Below are positions 23,609 to 34,500 of a stretch of 64,000 nucleotides of DNA, piece by piece. The position numbers were made by a program, and so were the translations under genes. The first letter of the stretch is position 1. Each line of letters starts with the position of its first letter. The stretch is from the NCBI GenBank assembly GCA_037968755.1, contig JBBKWB010000045.1, positions 62,001-126,000 on the forward strand. Direction: 5' to 3'. The notes below the pieces were generated by a model that was not told the origin of the DNA, did no database searches, and worked only from the letters and a program-made list of their open reading frames with translations. Source of the DNA: Woeseia sp037968755. GTDB taxonomy: Bacteria; Pseudomonadota; Gammaproteobacteria; Steroidobacterales; Woeseiaceae.

Positions 23609-26092
23609 TTATCTTTTCTTTTCGTCATCGCCTGTTACGGGCTGGCCAGCCGGGCCCAGGGTCTTATCCAGCCATGCTGTGGTATCTCTCATCATCAGAT
23701 TGCGTGGCAGTGGCCAGTGGCCGGACTCGTACAAGAGGCTGGACTTCTCGCCAGCGGGCGTCGCCAGCAAGTCGAGCAACGGTTGTAAGACGAATTGGTA
23801 TGGTCGGATCGGATCGTAGCGGCCGTTGATAATGATGACCGGCTGGCGAACTCTTGCCCAGAATACGTTGGGATCGTTCTGCGGATTCGCGAATATCGGA
23901 ATGGGCGGGGCAATACCAACGGAATACAACACGGCCGCTTTGAGTCGAGGCTCGGTCGCGAGGCTGAAAGGCGCAAGGGTGGCGCCGTGCGAAAGCCCCA
24001 TCAGAGCCACCCGCGAGCCGTCGAACAGCGGCTCGCTTTCCAGGTAATCAATTACGCGGCCGATCTCGTCGCGAATGCGCCGATTGCGCTCCAATGCACG
24101 CCCACTGCGCTCGGGCCCCGGGTCATCATGATAATTGTCGTAGCGTTCGTGTGATCCCGTATATACCGGCCAGATCAGAACGCGGCCCGAACGCGGGACA
24201 AAATCAATCTGATAGTCGTCCAGCGAAATTCGCTGCGAACGAAAGCCCGGCGACCAGCTGTCCGCCGGCGGCAAGTAGATGACCGATTGATAGGGCGGAG
24301 AAAAGTGCCGTGGTATGAACAGGTACACCGGCATCGGATCGTCATCGCGACCGGTTGGTATCAGTATTTCGCGACGTGTCCAGTTCTCGAACTCGGTTTC
24401 TTCAACCACGCTGACATCGGCTGCTGTCACCATGCCGGGCAAGTAGGAGAAGTTATGTGCAATGCCTTCAAAGACGTCGTCGGACACCTGCTTCACGGTT
24501 GCGCTGAAATCATTGAACAGATCGAATGTGGGCAACTCGCTCGCGACCGAATCGGTGACCAGGCGAATTCCGCGGAATCCGGTGGTTTCATTTCGCGCTG
24601 CCGGGTCAAGCGGTTGCGGGAAATTATAAGCCCACGCTGGATCCCGAAAGCTTGCGCCTACCACCGCACGCGCACCTCGGCTTTGCGTTGATGTCCATTC
24701 GGCGACGTTGCCAATCAGGTCGGAAGCACCGTTGATTTCAGAGCCCGCTTGCCGATCGACTGGAAGCGGCATCGTGCCCGACAGGTTGCTGCGCGGCACC
24801 AGATAGGGCGCGAACGGAAATCGCCATTCCATTGGTCCAAGCGCCGCGCGCAGCCAGTGGTGCACACTGGGCAAACGCTTGTCGCGGAAAGCGAGATAGG
24901 TATTCGCTTCGTACCAGCTAATACCGGTGACGGGCAGGTTCTGTTCGCCCGTACCGAAATTGCCAAAAGCCCAGTCGGCCGGTCCGGGGTGGCCCGTGCT
25001 GTCGACGAACCGTTCCTGGATGCCAGGCCAGGTTAGCTTGCCCTCGGACTGATCAATCAGGGTTTGCCAGTAGCGTTGTTCGCGATAGCCGCCGGCTGCG
25101 ACGAAGTCGCGGTAATCGCGGTTGCTGACTTCAAAGCGATCGATCAGAAATCCGCCAAGGTCCAGCTCCTCCACGAACCCCCAGACACCAAGGCGATACT
25201 TGCCAGCAGGGATGAAGACCATGTCAGCGGGCACGGGGGCAACAGGCATCCTGATTATGCGTTGTGCACGTTCCGCGCTGTTGAGACTGACTCCTGGGTG
25301 GGTGTCGTCCACAATGATGTTGTCGGCGAGGCGCAGCTGGTAATGACCGCGCGGCAAAGAGATTCCAGTCACTGGTGTCTTACCTAACGACACCCATTCA
25401 GCATCTGGCAGAGCGTATCGATACGCGACGTCGACACCTGCCGGTTCCGTGTAAACGGATATTGGCAGAAGCAACTTGTTCAGGAGCAGTGTTACCGCCG
25501 GCTCAGTTCGGTCCGCGAATGGCGCGATCGCGAAGTAGGCTTCCTGGTAGCGGTCTTCGGCCAACAAGGCTGTAGCAGAATTCAATGCCTCGGTGAACGC
25601 CGGTTTAGTCTGGTCGCGAAAGCCGGCCCACAAGGCAAATACCAGAATGAGCAACACGCTAATCGTGGCGACTATCCGCCGTACGGGCATACTTCGACGT
25701 TGCGCGGGTGCTCGCCGTGCAGCTGTGGTCCACTCCGCTTTAGCGACGAGTTGATAGCCGCGCTTGGAGATAGTGCGAATATAAGTTGGTTCGCGAGCGT
25801 CATCGCCGAGCTTCTTCCGCAGATCTGCAATACGCCGGTGCACCGCATCATCACCGACGATGCGGCGCTTCCAGAAATGCCCGATCAGTTCGTCGCTGGT
25901 TACCACACGATCAGCATGTTCTGCGAGGTACAGCAGGATGTTCATCGACAGCGGCTGGACATGGCGGGTTTCGCCGTCACGGCTGAGCGAATTGTCGGCG
26001 CCGTTTACGATCCAGGCACCAAGCTGAAGTGCGGAAGGTCCTTTGGCGCGGTCTTCATCTGACATTGATCGGGTTATCCGGGCAATCGACAT
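23609..26092 (-). CDS. Fusion protein: winged helix, membrane helix, SUMF domain and alpha/beta-hydrolase
   Basis: 827 residues with four parts. Residues 20-115 are an OmpR/CadC-type winged helix (HVQPLSMNILLYLAEHADRV, VHRRIADLRKKLGDD, YIRTISKRGYQLV). Residues 138-158 are a single membrane helix. Residues 215-280 resemble a PEGA-like beta domain. Residues 289-515 are a SUMF/FGE-sulfatase-modifying-type domain (MVFIPAGKYRLG, VTGISWYEANTYLAF, LIGNVAEWTS, GFRGIRLV). Residues 570-812 are a dienelactone-hydrolase-like domain with nucleophile S701 in GLSHG, D760 and H792. It should be a membrane-bound one-component regulator whose periplasmic part is enzymatic or ligand-binding. The start at 26092 is uncertain; an ATG at 26065 is also possible. 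Related SUMF-hydrolase fusions usually carry a Ser/Thr kinase instead of the winged helix. Confidence 0.82.
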   Translation of the reverse strand: MSIARITRSMSDEDRAKGPSALQLGAWIVNGADNSLSRDGETRHVQPLSMNILLYLAEHADRVVTSDELIGHFWKRRIVGDDAVHRRIADLRKKLGDDAREPTYIRTISKRGYQLVAKAEWTTAARRAPAQRRSMPVRRIVATISVLLILVFALWAGFRDQTKPAFTEALNSATALLAEDRYQEAYFAIAPFADRTEPAVTLLLNKLLLPISVYTEPAGVDVAYRYALPDAEWVSLGKTPVTGISLPRGHYQLRLADNIIVDDTHPGVSLNSAERAQRIIRMPVAPVPADMVFIPAGKYRLGVWGFVEELDLGGFLIDRFEVSNRDYRDFVAAGGYREQRYWQTLIDQSEGKLTWPGIQERFVDSTGHPGPADWAFGNFGTGEQNLPVTGISWYEANTYLAFRDKRLPSVHHWLRAALGPMEWRFPFAPYLVPRSNLSGTMPLPVDRQAGSEINGASDLIGNVAEWTSTQSRGARAVVGASFRDPAWAYNFPQPLDPAARNETTGFRGIRLVTDSVASELPTFDLFNDFSATVKQVSDDVFEGIAHNFSYLPGMVTAADVSVVEETEFENWTRREILIPTGRDDDPMPVYLFIPRHFSPPYQSVIYLPPADSWSPGFRSQRISLDDYQIDFVPRSGRVLIWPVYTGSHERYDNYHDDPGPERSGRALERNRRIRDEIGRVIDYLESEPLFDGSRVALMGLSHGATLAPFSLATEPRLKAAVLYSVGIAPPIPIFANPQNDPNVFWARVRQPVIIINGRYDPIRPYQFVLQPLLDLLATPAGEKSSLLYESGHWPLPRNLMMRDTTAWLDKTLGPAGQPVTGDDEKKR

Positions 26093-26238
26093 CCAGGATG
26101 GCGAGCACGGCCCAACCGTGCTCCCACATTCTACGCTTTTGCTCGCTTGGTCAGGAGTTACCGTCTGTATCCGGCTCTTGCGGTTGGGACATCGACCAGC
26201 AGCTGGCGCCGGTTGCTGGACAGGTCGTCATGCAATCG

Positions 26239-27468
26239 CTAGGTCGACATGAAAATCGTAGCCGGGTGCTCCAGCATGCCGCGGATGCTTTGAACCATCT
26301 CCGCTGCGTCGTAACCATCGACAAAGCGGTGATCGAATGAGGATGACAGGTTCATCGTCAAGCGAACCGCGATCTGGCCGTTGATTACGACCGGCTTTTC
26401 GATAGCGCGGTTGACGCCAATAATGCCAACCTCCGGCATATTGATGACAGGTGTCGTCACAATGCCGCCGAGCTTACCGAGGCTGGTGATCGTGATCGTG
26501 GAGCCCGAAAGCTCGTCGCGGCGAATAGTATTGTCGCGAGCGGCGGCGGACACCTTGCGTATCGCTGCAGCCAGTTCATCGAGCGACAACTGCTCCGCAT
26601 TCTTTACGACCGGCACCTTTAACCCGTCCGGCGTTTGCGTTGCCACGCCGAGATGCACGGGTCCGTGCTGAATGATGACGTTGCGTTCTTTGTCGTATGT
26701 CGCATTGCATTGCGGGAACTCATGCAATGCACGAATTAATGCGCGGGACAGGAACGGCAGCAGGGTCAGGCGTTCTTTGCGCCGGTCACTGGCGTTCAGG
26801 TGTTTACGGAGAGCTTCGAGTTCGGTGATATCGATCTCTTCGACATAGGTGAAGTGTGGAATCTCCTGCGTCGCCTGAGTCATGCGTTCAGCGATCATGC
26901 GTCGCAGCCCGATCACTTTCACTTCTTTCGTTTCGCGTGTTGCCACAGTTCTCGATGGTGACTGCAAGGCATCGCCCTGTTGTTCCAGAAATCCATCAAA
27001 GTCTTCGCGAGTGATGCGACCATTTGGGCCACGGCCCGGCACTTTCGCCAGGTCAACGCCGCTCTCTTTCGCGCGGCGTCTGATTGCCGGTGACGTCATT
27101 ACGCGGCTGCCGGTATCCGCTGGTGTTGGAGCTTCCTTCGCGGCTGCGGGTTTCGGTGCCGCTTTAGGACTCTTGGCAGCGGCAACTGCGACGGGTGCTT
27201 CGTCTTCCGCCGACACGCTGGCCGCTGCATCCGTTGTGAACGTGATCAGCGGCGCGCCAACAGCAATCATGTCACCCGGCACACCTGCCAGCTTGGTTAC
27301 CGTGCCAGTTACTGGTGAGGAGAGTTCGATTGCGGCCTTATCGGTCATCATTGTGCCGACAATATCCTCCTCTTCAACGAGGTCGCCGACCTTGACGTGC
27401 CACTCGCCGATTTCGGATTCGACAGTGCCTTCACCGAGATCCGGTAGCTTGAATATGTACTCGCTCAT
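26239..27468 (-). CDS. bkdB: Branched-chain 2-oxoacid dehydrogenase E2, dihydrolipoyl acyltransferase
   Basis: Core acyltransferase of the complex, 409 residues from the ATG at 27468, which has GGAGG 5 nt upstream and overlaps the E1-beta stop by ATGA. An upstream ATG at 27531 is in frame but inside the previous gene. Domains: a lipoyl domain (1-80) with lipoyl-lysine K44 in MTDKAAIEL; an Ala/Pro/Lys-rich linker; an E3-binding domain (SPAIRRRAKESGVDLAKVPG); and the catalytic domain ending SSFDHRFVDGYDAAEMVQS with the active-site HxxxDG. Gene order and subunit lengths match Bkd of Pseudomonas better than PDH. No E3 gene is nearby, so E3 must come from elsewhere. Confidence 0.9.
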   Translation of the reverse strand: MSEYIFKLPDLGEGTVESEIGEWHVKVGDLVEEEDIVGTMMTDKAAIELSSPVTGTVTKLAGVPGDMIAVGAPLITFTTDAAASVSAEDEAPVAVAAAKSPKAAPKPAAAKEAPTPADTGSRVMTSPAIRRRAKESGVDLAKVPGRGPNGRITREDFDGFLEQQGDALQSPSRTVATRETKEVKVIGLRRMIAERMTQATQEIPHFTYVEEIDITELEALRKHLNASDRRKERLTLLPFLSRALIRALHEFPQCNATYDKERNVIIQHGPVHLGVATQTPDGLKVPVVKNAEQLSLDELAAAIRKVSAAARDNTIRRDELSGSTITITSLGKLGGIVTTPVINMPEVGIIGVNRAIEKPVVINGQIAVRLTMNLSSSFDHRFVDGYDAAEMVQSIRGMLEHPATIFMST

Positions 27469-28481
27469 CCTGCCTCCATGACGTTCTTGATCCCGGCCGC
27501 GATGCGTTTCTGCCCGGGAAAGTACTGCCATTCAAACGCGTGTGGGTAAGGTGTGTCCCAACCCGCAACACGTTCAATGGGTGCTTCAAGATTCCAGAAG
27601 CAGTGTTCCTGGATGGTGGCCGTCAGCTCTGCGCCGTAGCCGCTGAAGCGGGTTGCCTCGTGCGCTATCAGGCAACGACCGGTTCTGTTTACCGAATCGA
27701 CAAGTGTCGTGACATCAAGCGGGGCAAGCGTGCGGACATCGATAATCTCGGCATCGATGCCGGTCAGCTTCGCGGCTGCCTGCGCAACGTGCACCAGCGT
27801 TCCGTAAGTAATGATGGTCAGGTCGTCGCCAGTCTCAACTATCTCTGCTTTGCCGAGCGGTACGGTGTAGTAGCCTTCTGGCACTTCACCTTTCGGGTGT
27901 GCCGCCCATGACACTGCCGCTTTGTCCGGGTCGCCATCGAACGGCCCGTTATAGATACGCTTTGGTTCGAAGAATATGATCGGATCATCAGATTCGATCG
28001 AACTGATCAGCAAACCTTTCGCATCGTAAGGGTTAGACGGCATGACGGTCTTGATGCCGCTGATATGAGTAAATATGCCTTCCGGCGATTGCGAATGAGT
28101 CTGGCCGCCGCGAATGCCACCGCCACAGGGCGTGCGAATCGTTACGGGTGAAGTGAGGTCGCCGGCAGTCCGATAACGCAGTCGCGCGAGTTCACTCACC
28201 ACCTGGTCGAAGCCGGGATAGATGTAATCAGCAAACTGGATTTCCGCAACCGGTCGCAGGCCGTTCACGCCCATACCGATTGCGGCGCCGATAATGCCGC
28301 CTTCTGCGATGGGGGCGTCAATGACGCGGTGCTCACCAAACTTGCGCTGCAGGCCGTCTGTGCAACGAAACACACCGCCGAAATAGCCCACGTCCTCGCC
28401 GAGAATTACGACGTTAGGATCCTTGTCCATGACGACATCAAGGGCCGAGCGGATGGCTTGAATCATATTCATCTGTGCCAT
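27465..28481 (-). CDS. bkdA2: Branched-chain 2-oxoacid dehydrogenase E1 beta subunit
   Basis: 338 residues. A transketolase-like pyrimidine-binding domain lies at the N-terminus (MNMIQAIRSALDVVMDKDPN, VILGEDVGYFGGVFR) and a C-terminal transketolase domain begins near GDDLTIITYGTLVH. The segments EGGIIGAAIGMGVNG and GGGIRGGQTHSQSPEG are standard for E1 beta. With the alpha subunit it binds thiamine diphosphate and decarboxylates the 2-oxoacids of valine, leucine and isoleucine. The start is 3 nt after the E1-alpha stop and the end overlaps E2 by 4 nt. Confidence 0.92.
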   Translation of the reverse strand: MAQMNMIQAIRSALDVVMDKDPNVVILGEDVGYFGGVFRCTDGLQRKFGEHRVIDAPIAEGGIIGAAIGMGVNGLRPVAEIQFADYIYPGFDQVVSELARLRYRTAGDLTSPVTIRTPCGGGIRGGQTHSQSPEGIFTHISGIKTVMPSNPYDAKGLLISSIESDDPIIFFEPKRIYNGPFDGDPDKAAVSWAAHPKGEVPEGYYTVPLGKAEIVETGDDLTIITYGTLVHVAQAAAKLTGIDAEIIDVRTLAPLDVTTLVDSVNRTGRCLIAHEATRFSGYGAELTATIQEHCFWNLEAPIERVAGWDTPYPHAFEWQYFPGQKRIAAGIKNVMEAG

Positions 28482-28484
28482 CGA

Positions 28485-29720
28485 TCAGTCCTCCAGCGCC
28501 AGCATTTGTTTGCGCTGAATCTCGAGATGCTCGGGCGTTTCAGCGTAGACGTCGTCAAACATGGTGGCGCAATCCAGTCGCGGACCTTCGGTCATCGTGC
28601 CGGCTTTCTGAGCTTCCTTCCAGGCAGCAAGTACCTCCGCGCGCAGTTCTTTCTCCAATGCAGCGTGTTTCTTATCCGACCAGTGACCTTCACCGATCAA
28701 ATGCTGTTTCAGGCGTTCCAGCGGATCGCCCAGCGGGAATGATTTCCACTCGTCTTTCGGTCGATACTTCGTCGGATCGTCACTGGTGGAGTGTGCCGCT
28801 CCGCGGTAGGTAACGTGCTCGATGATCGTTGGACCACCACCACGGCGTGCGCGTTCTGCGGCCCAGACAGTGACGGCGTAGATAGCCAGCAGGTCGTTGC
28901 CGTCCACCCGCACTCCCGGTATGCCAAGACCAATGCCACGTGCGGCGAACGAACGGCGCTCGCCACCGGCGAAGCCCTGGAATGTAGAAATGGCCCACTG
29001 GTTATTGATGATGTTCAGGATGACCGGCGCCTGGTATACGGCAGCAAAGGTAATCGCGTGGTGAAAATCGGCTTCAGCTGTACTGCCATCACCTACCCAG
29101 GACGCCGCAATGTGGTCCTCGCCTTTAATCGCGGACGCCATCGCCCAGCCGACTGCATGCGGGTACTGTGTGCCGAGATTGCCGGAGATCGAAAACATGT
29201 TGGCATTCTTGTCGTGGTACATGATTGGCATCTGCCGGCCTTTGCACATATCCCGTGTGTTGGACAGGCATTGGCACATGAGCTCGACCAGCTTGGTGCC
29301 GCGATACAGATACAGCCCCTGGTTACGATAATGCGGGAAGCACATATCGCCGGGACGCAGCGCCATGCCCTGTGCGATCGAAATAGCTTCTTCGCCGAGT
29401 GACTGTATATAAAAGGAGATACGACCCTGGCGCTGAATCTGCTGCATGCGCTCATCGAAAATGCGGGTAAGCAGCATCCAGCGCAAGGCAACCTGCAGTT
29501 CGCCGGTATCAATATTAGGGTTCCACGGACCCACTGCTTTGTGGTTCTCGTCGAGCACTCGCACGAGGCCGTGGCTCAAGTGATCGATGTCGCGTACGCG
29601 TACGTCAACGGGTGGCTTGTCGATCTCGCCAGCCGCGGACAGCTCAAGATAACTGAAATCCGGCTTATCGCCTGGCCGCGCTGATGGCTGCGGAATGTGC
29701 AGTCTTGATCGAGTGCTCAT
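28485..29720 (-). CDS. bkdA1: Branched-chain 2-oxoacid dehydrogenase E1 alpha subunit
   Basis: 411 residues, the length of Pseudomonas BkdA1 and longer than PDH-type E1 alpha. The N-terminal extension (VRDIDHLSHGLVRVLDEN, GPWNP) is characteristic of the bacterial branched-chain subunit. The thiamine diphosphate motif is WVGDGSTAEADFHHAITFAA ending NIINNQWAIST. The later GVRVDGNDLLAIYAV and EHVTYRGAAHSTSDDP segments carry the phosphorylation-loop region. It is the first gene of the bkdA1-bkdA2-bkdB operon. The 256-bp gap upstream shows no other gene. Confidence 0.92.
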   Translation of the reverse strand: MSTRSRLHIPQPSARPGDKPDFSYLELSAAGEIDKPPVDVRVRDIDHLSHGLVRVLDENHKAVGPWNPNIDTGELQVALRWMLLTRIFDERMQQIQRQGRISFYIQSLGEEAISIAQGMALRPGDMCFPHYRNQGLYLYRGTKLVELMCQCLSNTRDMCKGRQMPIMYHDKNANMFSISGNLGTQYPHAVGWAMASAIKGEDHIAASWVGDGSTAEADFHHAITFAAVYQAPVILNIINNQWAISTFQGFAGGERRSFAARGIGLGIPGVRVDGNDLLAIYAVTVWAAERARRGGGPTIIEHVTYRGAAHSTSDDPTKYRPKDEWKSFPLGDPLERLKQHLIGEGHWSDKKHAALEKELRAEVLAAWKEAQKAGTMTEGPRLDCATMFDDVYAETPEHLEIQRKQMLALED

Positions 29721-29976
29721 GCGGTGGAGTCCTTCTTCTCGAAATCGGGCGACAACGCATCAGTTGCGAAACTGACGATTGCGCTGCAGCGCAACATCGG
29801 CCGCTACAGGAAACGCCCGATTCTACGCAAGTTGAGTGCTTATTGCCGACCTGACCGGGCCTCAGGGATACTCTCGGGCCGGTCGTCAATGGCGAGGCAA
29901 ATTCTGGCGAGAGCGGCGGCGCTTCGCAATACCACAAATAGCTAAATGACAGCGGCTCTCACCGTCAGTCTGCTGC

Positions 29977-30411
29977 TTACTTGCGGTCCTCTTTCGGGTC
30001 CTTTTTCAGATGCCGTACGTAGCGCAGAGTAAAGAAGCTGATAATCGACATCAAAACCGCTATCTCAAAGCGATCGACGGCTACAGACATTCCGATCAGG
30101 CCCGTGATCCAAATCGTCGCCGCTGTCGAAGTACCGGAAACATTGCCATTGCCCTTCAGGATTGCGCCGCCGCCAATGAAGCCGATGCCAGTGATGAGGC
30201 CTTGCATAACCCGTGCTTCAGCATCTGTCGTATCCAGTACGCCAATGCCGACGAGCATGTAACCGCAGGCAGCGACTGCAACAAGGGGGAAGGTTCGGAG
30301 CCCGATCCCCTGGCTGGATTCTTCGCGATCGAAGGCAACCGGCAGGGCCAGGACGTAGGCAATACCGAGATGCATAAGGTTAAACCAGGTTTCCGTCCAA
30401 TCGAATTCCAT
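29977..30411 (-). CDS. MgtC/SapB-family membrane protein
   Basis: 144 residues with about four membrane segments. The family core is clear: ALPVAFDREESSQGIGLRTFPLVAVAACGYML, given here only in parts, with the conserved R-x-G-x-R-T region, then MQGLITGIGFIGGGAILK and TAATIWITGLIGMSVAV. It lacks the C-terminal ACT-like domain of Salmonella MgtC, so it belongs to the short SapB-like form. The function in free-living bacteria is not settled; links to Mg2+ limitation and inner-membrane ATP synthase control are known for MgtC. It stands alone between the bkd operon and a flavin reductase gene. Confidence 0.88.
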   Translation of the reverse strand: MEFDWTETWFNLMHLGIAYVLALPVAFDREESSQGIGLRTFPLVAVAACGYMLVGIGVLDTTDAEARVMQGLITGIGFIGGGAILKGNGNVSGTSTAATIWITGLIGMSVAVDRFEIAVLMSIISFFTLRYVRHLKKDPKEDRK

Positions 30412-30534
30412 CTGTGCTTCCAGAACTGCGCCACAGCTGGCGGGAGACCAATATTAGCGCGAATTGGCACGATGCCGGGCTCGGCTCAGTCTGGCGCTAC
30501 GTATCCACCGGTAGCGTCAAATTATTGAGGCTAC

Positions 30535-31014
30535 TTACCAAGGCTCGGCAAGCGATCTGTACTCGCCCGCATAAAACAGCAAAGGTGAGCCCTCGCTGCT
30601 GCGGAATCGCTCTATGCGGCCGACGACGATGTAGTGATCGCCGCAGTCGTGAATCTGGAACGTTCGGCACTCGAAGCACGCCAGCGTGTCCGGCAGAAGT
30701 GGCACGCCGTCTGCCGATAGTAGCGTCTCGATGCTATCGAACAGTGTGTGATCGGAACGGGCGAAGTGAGCGGCGAATTCTTGTTGCTTCGCGCTGAGTA
30801 CATTGATGGCGAACCAATCGCAATTGAGATACGCCTCGAGCGAATTGGACACCTTGGCGATATTCCACAACAGCAGCGGCGGTTCAAGTGATACCGAGCT
30901 GAAGCTGTTTGCGGTGATGCCGCAAGGGCGGCCAAGCGCATCATTGCAGGTCACGACGGTGACCCCGGTTGCGAACTGGCCGAGGCACTGGCGCAGGTCA
31001 AGCTCTGCAGTCAT
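30535..31014 (-). CDS. Flavin reductase-like domain protein
   Basis: A small FMN-binding split-barrel protein that reduces flavin with NAD(P)H, often for a partner monooxygenase. I chose the ATG at 31014 (159 residues, MTAELDLRQCLGQFATGVTV) because the family consensus begins there. An ATG at 31053 adds 13 residues. Signatures are FATGVTVVTC, GITANSFSSVSLEPPLLLWNI, FAINVLSAKQ and HYIVVGRIERF. No monooxygenase is adjacent, so the partner is unknown. It is separated from the MgtC-like gene by about 120 bp on the same strand. Confidence 0.87.
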   Translation of the reverse strand: MTAELDLRQCLGQFATGVTVVTCNDALGRPCGITANSFSSVSLEPPLLLWNIAKVSNSLEAYLNCDWFAINVLSAKQQEFAAHFARSDHTLFDSIETLLSADGVPLLPDTLACFECRTFQIHDCGDHYIVVGRIERFRSSEGSPLLFYAGEYRSLAEPW

Positions 31015-31053
31015 CGGCCTGCTCGAATCTGGGGCCTGTAAAAAAGCATGCAT

Positions 31054-31534
31054 CGGCCAATCATTTGCGGGGGACGGCGCAATCTATCCTTTCCTGCTGG
31101 TCGATGCCACAGACGCGGTCGCTGGTTGAGCCGGCCGCGGCGGTTTCGGCATGCACTTAAAGCCAGCCTGTGTCGAGATCAGGGTCAACCCGGGCGTCGC
31201 AAACCCGGGTCGAGGCGCCACTATGCGGTGGCCGTTTAAACAGCATTCGAGCACGCCGCGCTGGCCAGTTTCGCCGCTGCATTGGCGGACAGCCTCCCGG
31301 CGTGACAAAGCTCTCAGTTCAACTACGGGATAAGTAATATGATTACCGTATTCGGCGATTTAAAACTGTCAATTAGAATATATAGTCAAACAAGACCATT
31401 TCTGATTTGCAGTAATCGTTACTACGACTCAAGTGTTGCCGCCATTTGCCGATAGGTACTTGTGCGGGGAGGGGTTCCCCAAGCGCGGCTGGCCAATGTG
31501 ATCGCCAACGCGTTCGTGTGCCAATGGAATAACG
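31054..31534. other. Non-coding gap before the histidine kinase
   Basis: About 480 bp between divergent genes. It should hold promoters for the flavin reductase and the histidine kinase. A hairpin with arms acccggg and cccgggt lies near 31190-31212, and the stretch 31320-31400 is AT-rich. No gene or RNA is recognised. Confidence 0.45.
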
Positions 31535-34500
31535 ATGTCTTTAAGCCAGAAAATTGCGTTGTACCTCGTTCTGCTGGGTGCCTGTATAGGTATCGGCAGC
31601 TACGCGGCTATCAGCTATACAATTTTTCCGGCATTTGAAGAGTTCGAGGAAAGAGCGGCGATGGAAACCATCGTCCGAGTTGATCGGGTAATTGATGCCG
31701 AACGACGAACCTTCGAAACCCTGGTCATCGAGTACGCGCACTGGAATGACACTTACAATTTCATACTCGGCAAACACGACGGCTATGTTGAAGAGAATCT
31801 GGATGCGGCGTACTGGCAAGCCATCGGCGTCGACTTCCTGCTGATCTTCGATGCTGACGGCAAACTGTTCTGGAGCATGGACGCTGGCAAAGGTGAAAAG
31901 CAGCCCGTCACTCTTGAAGCGTTCATTCCGGCCGGGCTATTTGCCGGGCACCCGCTGCTGACGTACGGGCCCAGCAAAGACCGAACAGGCGGTCTGATTC
32001 GAACAGCAGAAGGACCCATGCTGGTTGCAGCCGCGCCGGTGCTGACGACGTATGCTGAGGGGCCTTCTGTTGGCACTTTCATGATCCTGCGCAGGATTGG
32101 CGATAGCCTGGTGCAGGACGTTGCCGAACGAGCTACCGCAGAAGTCCGTTTTAAACCAATCAGTGATGATGGTGCTACTGGCTATCTCCCGGGAACGTTG
32201 GAGAAGATGGTAGTAACCGGTGACCTCCGGCACGTACAGATGACCGAAGCCGCCATTTATGGACACAGACTAATTCCGGATGTGACCGGCGCGCCAGCGG
32301 CCATGGTCGAAATAACCATGCCGCACATGATCACTGCGATAGGCGCGAATACGATTCGTGCTGCAATGATTCTTATAGTGCTGGTGACCGCTGCGTTCCT
32401 GGTGGTGGGTCTGATCATCCTGCGTTTCATGGTCGTTCGGCCTGTAAATGAGCTAGCCGAAAATATGAACCATATCCGCGAAACCGGCGATCTGAAAATC
32501 CAGGTAGAGCTGGGCCGTTCAGACGAGATTGGTGGCCTCGCTCGCGAATTTGCGGAGATGACTACCAACCTCGAAGTCACCCAACGGGAGCTCGAGGCGA
32601 CTCGTGATGTTGCACTCGAAGCATCGAGTGCAAAAAGTGATTTTCTGGCTCGTATGAGTCATGAGATTCGAACTCCCATGAACGGTGTACTCGGGATGAC
32701 CGAACTATTGCGAAACACCGCACTTGATTTCGAGCAGCGTAGATTCACGGAAACGATCTACTCATCAGCGGAAAGCCTGCTCGACATAATTAATGACATT
32801 CTGGATTTCTCCAAAATTGAAGCGGGCAAGATGAGCCTGGAAAATCGCGACATCAACCTCGGCGGCGTCATCGAGGAAACGGTGGACAGCCTGGCCTCGC
32901 AGGCGCACAAGAAAGGTCTCGAACTGATTAACGATGTCGCGCCTGCTGTACACACGTCCCTAGTAGGCGATGCGGTGCGTATTCGCCAGGTGCTTACCAA
33001 CCTGACGTCAAACGCGATTAAGTTCACGAATCGCGGTGAGGTTGTTGTTCGCGCAAGTGTCGGCGAAGAAACCGATGAGTTTATCGATGTGGGTTTTGAG
33101 GTGATCGATACCGGTATAGGCATCAAACCTGAGAAGCAAGCATTGATATTCGATTCGTTCTCCCAGGAAGATGGCTCCACTACGCGTCTGCACGGCGGCA
33201 CCGGCCTTGGTCTGGCCATCAGCCAACAGCTGGTCGAGTTAATGGGCGGAACGCTGGCTGTAGAAAGTAACCCCGGCCTTGGCTCACGCTTCTATTTCAA
33301 TGTCAGGATGAAACGTGGCAGTGGTGATTCCAGGCAACAGCAGCCAACCATGAAGTCCGTCGCGGGCAAGCGCATCCTGGTTGTTGATGACAACGCAACA
33401 AACCGTGAGATTCTCGAGCAGCATCTCAGCAGCTGGCGCGCGCACAGTGACTGCGCTGAAGATGGGGCACATGCTCTACTATTGCTTGAACGCGCCTGCG
33501 CTGAAAATAATCCATACGAACTCGCAATTCTTGATATGCACATGCCGCGGATGGACGGTTTGCAACTGGCACGTCGGATACGAGAACGCAGCGAATTCGA
33601 CAACGTCCCGCTTATGCTGCTCAGTTCGGTCGCCATGCCCGCGAGCGAAGCCACGCTGGAAGAGCTCAAAATCTCCGGGCAATTAACGAAGCCGATTCGC
33701 CAGGGCCAATTGTACGATTCATTGTCTGTTGTGCTGAGCGGGCAAATACTTGCCGATCGCTACTCACAGAATGGCAGTACCGCCATGCGTGCCTTGCGCG
33801 GCAAAGTCCTGCTGGCTGAGGACAACCCGGTCAACCAGGCGGTCGCCCTGGGCATGCTGGACTCATTAGGTATCGATGTGGCAGTCGTGACGGACGGCAA
33901 GGCGGCGATACAGGCAATAACGGGTCAGCACTTCGATCTTGTCCTGATGGATTGTCAGATGCCAGTAATGGATGGCCTCGAAGCGACACGCCAGATTCGC
34001 AAGGATGAACAGGAGTCTGGCCGGGAACCCGTTGCCATCGTAGCGTTGACTGCGAATGCCCTCGCGGGCGATCGGGAGCGCTGTATTGAATCCGGTATGA
34101 ACGAATACCTCGGCAAGCCTTTCACCATGGATCAGTTACACGCCGTCCTCTCCATGTTCCTCAAAACGGAGACCGATACCGAGTTCGAAAATCCTGCGCC
34201 GGAAGAAGAGTTGTCCGCAGAAGCAGCAAGTCTCTTCGATACCCAGAGCATCACCGCAATGCCACTGGATCGCAGTGCACTGGCCGTGTTGAGTGATCTG
34301 CAGCAGCCCGGTATGCCGTGCCTGATCCGCAAGGTGATCGGCATTTATCTCGATAGCTCAAACGACCTTAAAGAACGTCTCGTCGGTGCGATCGACGGCG
34401 AGGATATCAATACAGCCAGAGAGTCAGCGCACGCGCTCAAGTCGAGCAGTATTAACGTTGGCGCAACCCGCCTGGCGGATTATTGCAAGACAATTGAAAA

